From JAUMWX01 sp023394215 (GTDB taxonomy: Bacteria; Bacillota; Clostridia; Tissierellales; Peptoniphilaceae), in assembly GCA_050313995.1 (NCBI GenBank), contig JBNPMM010000001.1: 64,000 nt of DNA; one strand, 5' to 3'. The position numbers were made by a program, and so were the translations under genes. This document shows, piece after piece, positions 59,170-64,000 of this stretch. The notes beneath the pieces were generated by a model. The model searched no databases. It saw only the letters and a program-made list of their open reading frames with translations, and had not been told where the DNA came from. Every line of letters starts with the position of its first letter. Position 1 is the stretch's first letter.

Positions 59170-60375
59170 TTATAAGTATTCCTTAACTATTTCTGTAAAT
59201 TTTTCTATAACATACTCTACTTCTTCATCGCTTAAATTTGTATGAAGAGGCAAAGTGATTTCATTAACGTATTGACCATAGGCATTTGGAAAATCCTTTA
59301 TGTCAAAACCTAATTTTTTATAAGCTGTCATCATAGGAAGCGGCTTATAATGAACATTACAAGCTATACCCGCCTCTGCCATTTTTATTATAACAGCGTT
59401 TCTGTCTTCTTCGGATATACCCGGAGTTCTTGTAATGTAAAGATGCCCTGAAGACTGATGATTATCATTATAGTGGTCTAAAACCTTTATGCCGAGCGGC
59501 TTGAAAGCAGCATCATACCTTGCTATTATTTCCTTTCTTCTTTGTAAAAGTCCCGGATATCTCTCAAATTGAGCAAGGCCTATTGCAGCCAAAACATCGG
59601 TCATATTACACTTAAACCAAGGACCTACTATATCATACTCCCAGGCTCCAAGCTTTGTCTTAGATAAAGCATCCTTTGACTGTCCATGTAAGGAAAGCAG
59701 CTGCAACTGATGATAAAGTTCTTCATCATCAATGCCTTCAAATGCTCTCCATGTTAAGGCTCCCCCTTCCGCAGTGGTAAAATTCTTAACTGCATGGAAA
59801 GAAAAAGAAGAAAAATCGGCATGTCCTCCAAGCCTTTTTCCATGAAGACTTGCTCCGAAAGAATGGGCCGTATCCGCACACACTGCCACCCTTCCTATTG
59901 ATTCCTGCAATTTATTTTTTGGTCTGAATAAAGATTTTTTACCCTCCAAAACAGACAACAGCCTGTCATAATCGCATGGAACACCGGCAAAATCTACAGG
60001 TATAACAGCCTTAGTTTTCTCGTTTATCAATGACTCCAACTTACTATAATCCATCTCGAAAGAATCTTTTGCACAATCAACAAAAACTATCTTTGCCCCT
60101 ACATGATCTACTATGCTGGCGGATGCTGTATATGTATAGGCAGGGACTATAACTTCATCTCCCTCCCCTATATCAAGCAGTCTAAGTGCCATCTCGGCAC
60201 AAGCGGTTTGAGAATTTAAGCATACCGCCTTATTCACTCCGCAATACTCCGCTATCCTTCTTTCAAGTTCCTTTGTTTTTGGACCTGTAGTTATCCAACC
60301 CGATTTTATGGCACTGACTGCACTGTCAATCTCCAAATCACTCATATCAGGTGGTGCAAATTGTATTTTCATCAT
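59170..60375 (-). CDS. DegT/DnrJ/EryC1-family sugar aminotransferase (PglE-like)
   Basis: A 401-residue PLP enzyme. The internal aldimine lysine is in FSFHAVKNFTTAEGG. The motifs SGWITTGPKTKELE, VPAYTYTASASIVDH, CADTAHSFGAS and HYKPLPMM are typical of UDP-4-keto-6-deoxy sugar aminotransferases of the PglE/PseC group. It follows a UDP-sugar 4,6-dehydratase by 12 bp, which supports a route to a UDP-4-amino-4,6-dideoxy sugar (bacillosamine-type). No acetyltransferase or glycosyltransferase follows, so the final sugar and destination are unknown. Confidence 0.92.
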   Translation of the reverse strand: MMKIQFAPPDMSDLEIDSAVSAIKSGWITTGPKTKELERRIAEYCGVNKAVCLNSQTACAEMALRLLDIGEGDEVIVPAYTYTASASIVDHVGAKIVFVDCAKDSFEMDYSKLESLINEKTKAVIPVDFAGVPCDYDRLLSVLEGKKSLFRPKNKLQESIGRVAVCADTAHSFGASLHGKRLGGHADFSSFSFHAVKNFTTAEGGALTWRAFEGIDDEELYHQLQLLSLHGQSKDALSKTKLGAWEYDIVGPWFKCNMTDVLAAIGLAQFERYPGLLQRRKEIIARYDAAFKPLGIKVLDHYNDNHQSSGHLYITRTPGISEEDRNAVIIKMAEAGIACNVHYKPLPMMTAYKKLGFDIKDFPNAYGQYVNEITLPLHTNLSDEEVEYVIEKFTEIVKEYL

Positions 60376-60387
60376 ATTAACCTCTTT

Positions 60388-62337
60388 TTATTTTTCATGT
60401 TTAAAAGTAGTGACAATAGCAGCGGTTTTTTCAATAATATCGTCACTGTTTACATAGCTTGACTTAATCAAATCATCCATATCGCTAAAGAATTTTTCAT
60501 TATCAAATTCAATAGGAAGTCCTATATGAATCAGGTTATTTTCGGTCTTCTTCAAACCTTCTTCATTCATAAGCTTTTCTTCATAAAGCTTTTCTCCCGG
60601 TCTAAGTCCGGTATATTGTATTTTAATATCAACATCCGGAGTAAAACCGGACAACTTGATTAAGTTTCTGGCTAAATCTACAATCTTCACAGGCTCTCCC
60701 ATATCAAGAACAAAAATTTCTCCGCCCTGAGCATAAGTCGCAGCCTGTAAAATCAAGCTTACCGCTTCCGGTATAGTCATAAAAAACCTTACAATATTGG
60801 GATCCGTTACAGTGACAGGGCCCCCGTCAGCTATCTGTTTCTTAAATAAAGGGATTACCGATCCGTTACTGCCAAGGACATTTCCGAATCTAACGGCAAC
60901 AAACTTGGTTGTTTTATTTGATTTAATATCCAATTTGGACAAACTGTCATTTGCATATTCATATAAGCCCGGCAAGTTGCTTAACTTACCCTCTTGAGCA
61001 AAATTGTTCAAACTTTGAATTATCATTTCACAAAGCCTCTTGCTCGCTCCCATTATATTGGTAGGATTTACCGCCTTGTCGGTCGATATAAGAACAAAAC
61101 TTTCAGCTCCGTATTTCAAAGCACAGTATGCTGCATTATAAGTTCCGGCAACATTGTTTTTAATAGCTTCGTTAGGGCTTGTTTCCATCAAAGGAACATG
61201 CTTATGTGCGGCGGCGTGAAAGACCAAATCCGGCCTATACTCGGCAAATACTTCATCCAACTTCTTACCGTCACGCACGGAACCTATCAGAGTTAAAAGA
61301 TTTAAATCTATATATTCTCTCTTAAGTTCCTGCTCTATATCGTAGGCATTATTTTCATAAATATCAAAAATTATTAAAAGTTTAGGAGTATGACGGGCAA
61401 GTTGTCTACATAGCTCACTACCTATAGAACCTCCTCCCCCCGTTACCAAAATTGTTTTACCCTTAATATTTTTAAATATCTCATCATTGTTAACCATTAT
61501 AGGGTCTCTGCCTAAAAGGTCCTCTACGGATACCGGCTGCATCTTGCTAAGAGATATTTCACCGTTTGCAAGTTGGTAAAGACCCGGAAGGCTTCTCAAC
61601 TCACATTTTGTTTCCTTACATATATCAAGAATCTGTCTCTTTTCGTAAGGAGCTGCCGTAGGTATGGCAAACATTATGGTATCTATATCATATTTCTTTA
61701 CATTTTCGGCTATTGAGTATCTTCCTCCAACAACAGGCACCCCTTCAATATACCTATGCCACTTGTTTGAATTATCATCTATAACGCAAATAGGTTTAGC
61801 ATTTATCTCTGTTGAATGCGACAATTCTCTTATGATAGCAAGTCCCGCATAACCCGCACCTATTATCATAACTCTTGAATAGTCCCCAGAATCCTTATAT
61901 AGCCTTACCTTCATAATACTTATATACCTGTACAAAAACCTGATAAAAGATATTAAAAACAGTTGTATAAAAGGTCCCATCAAATAATAGGATATGGGCA
62001 TCCTCGTAAAGAAAAGAGTAATGGCTACTATATGAAATGCACTTGTAACAAGAGTTGCAACTATTATATTGTTAATCTCACTGTAACTTGCAAATCTCCA
62101 AATAGTTCTGTAAAGTCTCAAACTCCAAAAAACAAGCAAGGAAAATACCGTATAAATCGGCGCAAATCTCAAAAACGCCTTAAAAAGCTCCGGCGGTATC
62201 ATTGAAAATCTCATATCAAATCTCAAAAATAGGGCTAAAAAATATGCCAGATTTACCGCCAAAATATCATATATAATTAAATAAAAACCTATTATTTTCC
62301 AGTGCTTTATATTCTTTCTTCTATCTTTAATATTCAT
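60388..62337 (-). CDS. Membrane-anchored UDP-sugar 4,6-dehydratase (PglF/CapD-like)
   Basis: A 649-residue polysaccharide-biosynthesis protein. Four hydrophobic segments occupy about residues 15-140, followed by a CoA-binding-like domain (MIIGAGYAGLAIIREL) and an extended SDR domain with GGGGSIGSELCRQL, the VLISTDKAVNPTNIMGASK region in which Met stands for the usual Tyr of this subfamily, and FGNVLGSNGSVIPLF. Members make UDP-2-acetamido-2,6-dideoxy-hexos-4-ulose from UDP-GlcNAc for N-acetyl-sugar or capsule synthesis. First gene of a two-gene operon. Confidence 0.93.
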   Translation of the reverse strand: MNIKDRRKNIKHWKIIGFYLIIYDILAVNLAYFLALFLRFDMRFSMIPPELFKAFLRFAPIYTVFSLLVFWSLRLYRTIWRFASYSEINNIIVATLVTSAFHIVAITLFFTRMPISYYLMGPFIQLFLISFIRFLYRYISIMKVRLYKDSGDYSRVMIIGAGYAGLAIIRELSHSTEINAKPICVIDDNSNKWHRYIEGVPVVGGRYSIAENVKKYDIDTIMFAIPTAAPYEKRQILDICKETKCELRSLPGLYQLANGEISLSKMQPVSVEDLLGRDPIMVNNDEIFKNIKGKTILVTGGGGSIGSELCRQLARHTPKLLIIFDIYENNAYDIEQELKREYIDLNLLTLIGSVRDGKKLDEVFAEYRPDLVFHAAAHKHVPLMETSPNEAIKNNVAGTYNAAYCALKYGAESFVLISTDKAVNPTNIMGASKRLCEMIIQSLNNFAQEGKLSNLPGLYEYANDSLSKLDIKSNKTTKFVAVRFGNVLGSNGSVIPLFKKQIADGGPVTVTDPNIVRFFMTIPEAVSLILQAATYAQGGEIFVLDMGEPVKIVDLARNLIKLSGFTPDVDIKIQYTGLRPGEKLYEEKLMNEEGLKKTENNLIHIGLPIEFDNEKFFSDMDDLIKSSYVNSDDIIEKTAAIVTTFKHEK

Positions 62338-62474
62338 ATTATTTGCTCTTCCAATCTTTCATGATATCAAATACTTCATTTACTTAATAAATAATACCAC
62401 ACTCCCCTATTTTTATCTATTATTTATGGGCTATTATTTTCTACAAACTATTACTAATATTTTTAATTATATAG

Positions 62475-62480
62475 TATAAT
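62475..62480 (+). promoter_or_regulatory. -10 element of the glutamate dehydrogenase gene
   Basis: TATAAT about 60 bp before the gdh start; a TTACTA 18 bp upstream may be the -35. The leader is almost pure A/T, ending in AAGGAG before the ATG. Confidence 0.45.
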
Positions 62481-62535
62481 ATAAAAATATTATATTATTA
62501 TAAATATATTTTAAATTTTATTAAGGAGTATATCT

Positions 62536-63789
62536 ATGACAAATGTATTGGATGATGTAAAAAAACATATAAAAAATGCCTGTGACTTTTTGGGCTACGG
62601 TTCTGATATAGCCGAAAACTTGAGTCAAGCTCAAAGACTTATAGAATTAAATTTGGCTGTTAAAATGGACGATGGGAGCTTAAAGACATTTAAGGCTTTC
62701 AGATCTCAGCATAATAATGCATGCGGCCCCTACAAGGGAGGTATAAGATTTCATCAAAATGTAAGTCTTGATGAAGTCAAAGCCCTTTCCATATGGATGA
62801 GTTTAAAATGCAATATCGCTCAACTTCCTTTCGGAGGAGGTAAAGGGGGTATAATAGTAAATCCCAAGGAACTTTCAACCGGTGAGCTTGAAAGATTAAC
62901 CAGAGCCTTCTCCACCGCTCTTGCTCCTTTTATAGGTATAGATACCGATATACTTGCTCCCGATGTAAACACAAACGGACAAATAATGGCTTGGATTGTC
63001 GATCAATATTCAAAAGTAAAATCCGACAATCCTCTTGGTGCAGCGACAGGAAAACCTATAAATCTCGGTGGCTCTTTAGGGAGAAATGCAGCTACCGGTT
63101 TCGGAGTCTTCCAGGTAGCCAAAAATTTAATGGAAAAGAAAAACCTTGATCCTAAAAATTCTACAGCTGCAATTCAAGGCTTTGGCAATGTAGGCTCCTT
63201 TTCTGCAAAGTTTTTGGCAGACTACGGCGTAAAAATCATTGCAGTAGCAGGTCATATGGGCAAAGAAGAATTTGCAATTTACCAAAAAAACGGTATAGAT
63301 ATAGATAAACTTATTGAGTTTAGAAAAAACGAAAGCGACCTTAGAAAATTTGAAGATGTTGAAGTAATATCCATAAAAGACTTTTGGGCATTGGATACAC
63401 AAATACTTGTACCTGCCGCCTTGGAAAACTCCATAGATGAAAATACCGCTAAAACCATAAAGGCAAAAATCATTGTAGAGGGAGCAAACGGTCCAATCAG
63501 CTATGAAGCTGATAAAATTCTTCTTGATAAGGGCATAACCGTTGCACCGGATATCTTGGCAAACTCCGGCGGCGTAACAGTATCCTATTTTGAATGGCTT
63601 CAAAATAGAAGCGGGGAATATTGGACAGAAGAAGTCGTTACAAAAAGAGAAGCTGTGCAAATTGATAAGGCCTTCAACAGCCTTTGGAATTTTATGGAAA
63701 AAAATAATATTGCATCCATGAGACAAGCCGCATATATATACTCGATTCACAATATAGTGGAAACTATGAAAACCAGAGGCATAATTTAG
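62536..63789 (+). CDS. gdh: Glutamate dehydrogenase (NAD(P)-dependent)
   Basis: A 417-residue Glu/Leu/Phe/Val dehydrogenase. The substrate/catalytic block FRSQHNNACGPYKGGIRFHQ, LPFGGGKGGI with the active Lys, DILAPDVNT and the NAD-binding AIQGFGNVGSF are clear; GANGPISYEA follows. The length matches the hexameric ~420-residue bacterial type. It interconverts glutamate and 2-oxoglutarate plus ammonia. In an amino-acid fermenter it probably runs catabolically and releases ammonia. It is alone on the plus strand. Confidence 0.95.
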   Translation: MTNVLDDVKKHIKNACDFLGYGSDIAENLSQAQRLIELNLAVKMDDGSLKTFKAFRSQHNNACGPYKGGIRFHQNVSLDEVKALSIWMSLKCNIAQLPFGGGKGGIIVNPKELSTGELERLTRAFSTALAPFIGIDTDILAPDVNTNGQIMAWIVDQYSKVKSDNPLGAATGKPINLGGSLGRNAATGFGVFQVAKNLMEKKNLDPKNSTAAIQGFGNVGSFSAKFLADYGVKIIAVAGHMGKEEFAIYQKNGIDIDKLIEFRKNESDLRKFEDVEVISIKDFWALDTQILVPAALENSIDENTAKTIKAKIIVEGANGPISYEADKILLDKGITVAPDILANSGGVTVSYFEWLQNRSGEYWTEEVVTKREAVQIDKAFNSLWNFMEKNNIASMRQAAYIYSIHNIVETMKTRGII

Positions 63790-63797
63790 TAAATATA

Positions 63798-63861
63798 AAA
63801 GGACAGGCCCTTAAAAATTCTAAAGTAAAATTTTAGAATAGCAAAGGTTTCCTGTCCTTTT
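63798..63861. terminator. Bidirectional terminator between gdh and the aldehyde dehydrogenase gene
   Basis: AAAGGACAGG (63798-63807) pairs with CCTGTCCTTT (63851-63860). An inner ATTCTAAA/TTTTAGAAT stem lies between, and TTTTTC follows. It ends both converging transcripts. Confidence 0.8.
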
Positions 63862-63862
63862 T

Positions 63863-64000
63863 CTATTTAAGCATCAAGGTTTTTAACTCTATATACTCTT
63901 CCATTCCATACTTTCCGCCCTCTCTGCCGAGTCCTGACTGCTTAAAGCCTCCAAACGGAGAGCGATGATCTCTTCCCGCCTTATTGATTTGAATCTGTCC
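63863..64000 (-). CDS. Aldehyde dehydrogenase family protein, C-terminal fragment
   Basis: Only the last 45 codons are in the window; the gene continues past the right edge. The visible tail (HRSPFGGFKQSGLGREGGKY, then GMEEYIELKTLMLK) is the conserved C-terminus of NAD(P)-dependent aldehyde dehydrogenases. Substrate and subfamily (for example succinate-semialdehyde or lactaldehyde dehydrogenase) cannot be judged from this piece. It converges on gdh across a shared terminator. Confidence 0.88.
   Translation of the reverse strand, partial: GQIQINKAGRDHRSPFGGFKQSGLGREGGKYGMEEYIELKTLMLK

Noticed and set aside
63127..63750. 207-residue open frame antisense to gdh
   Set aside because: Cys/Tyr/Phe-rich shadow of the glutamate dehydrogenase gene without a ribosome site or family match.

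Overview
The window is AT-rich DNA from a low-GC Gram-positive bacterium. Evidence for a Firmicute-type cell: a mraZ-headed division and cell-wall cluster, class A and PASTA-type penicillin-binding proteins, LPxTG-type surface proteins, a type III pantothenate kinase, an ECF transporter S-component and strong Shine-Dalgarno sequences. A large glutamate dehydrogenase gene, a complete branched-chain amino acid ABC importer and SPRTG/LPKTG sorting signals fit an amino-acid-fermenting anaerobe of the Tissierellia (Peptoniphilaceae-like). That placement is inference; no rRNA gene is present to confirm it.

Layout. 1-1134 (-): 5' part of rarA, cut by the window edge. 1210-10409 (-): division/peptidoglycan cluster mraZ-rsmH-ftsL-ftsI-mraY-murD-ftsW-ftsZ-nrdR, with a sigma-A promoter and MraZ-type boxes upstream of mraZ and a second promoter before ftsZ. 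10679-14751 (-): hflX-yigZ-yebC-lit-lgt, which pairs the lipoprotein diacylglyceryl transferase with a probable lyso-lipoprotein transacylase. 15005-20200 (+): a class A PBP, then an OmpR-type two-component system. 20283-24187 (-): panT-coaX-dus-MATE-small winged-helix operon with a structured leader. 24346-29204 (-): rqcP-divIC-tilS-hpt-ftsH-membrane protein. 29269-38739 (-): complete UMP biosynthesis operon pyrB-pyrC-carA-carB-pyrK-pyrD-pyrF-pyrE. 38876-39681 (-): a 44-residue secreted peptide translationally coupled to a lipoprotein. 40184-45315 (+): livJHMGF plus a lone EIIA-Glc domain protein. 45389-47259 (-): tetR and a cation/proton antiporter. 47406-54237 (-): two large wall-anchored surface proteins and a serine recombinase, the most accessory-looking part. 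54535-58980 (-): nrdA-nrdB and a zinc metallopeptidase behind tandem NrdR boxes. 59170-62337 (-): a nucleotide-sugar dehydratase/aminotransferase pair. 62536-63789 (+): glutamate dehydrogenase. 63863-64000 (-): the C-terminus of an aldehyde dehydrogenase.

Functional links. NrdR (near 1.4 kb) should bind the two boxes in front of nrdAB (near 59 kb). MraZ should regulate its own operon. The pyr operon encodes every enzyme from bicarbonate and ammonia/glutamine to UMP. However, the CarA glutaminase domain has lost its Cys and His/Glu catalytic residues, so carbamoyl phosphate is probably made from free ammonia, which the neighbouring glutamate dehydrogenase and amino-acid import could supply. 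This is the most striking observation in the window.

No tRNA, rRNA, CRISPR array, prophage or intact insertion sequence was recognised. Where a start codon differs from the longest possible reading frame, it was chosen from Shine-Dalgarno spacing and family N-termini.
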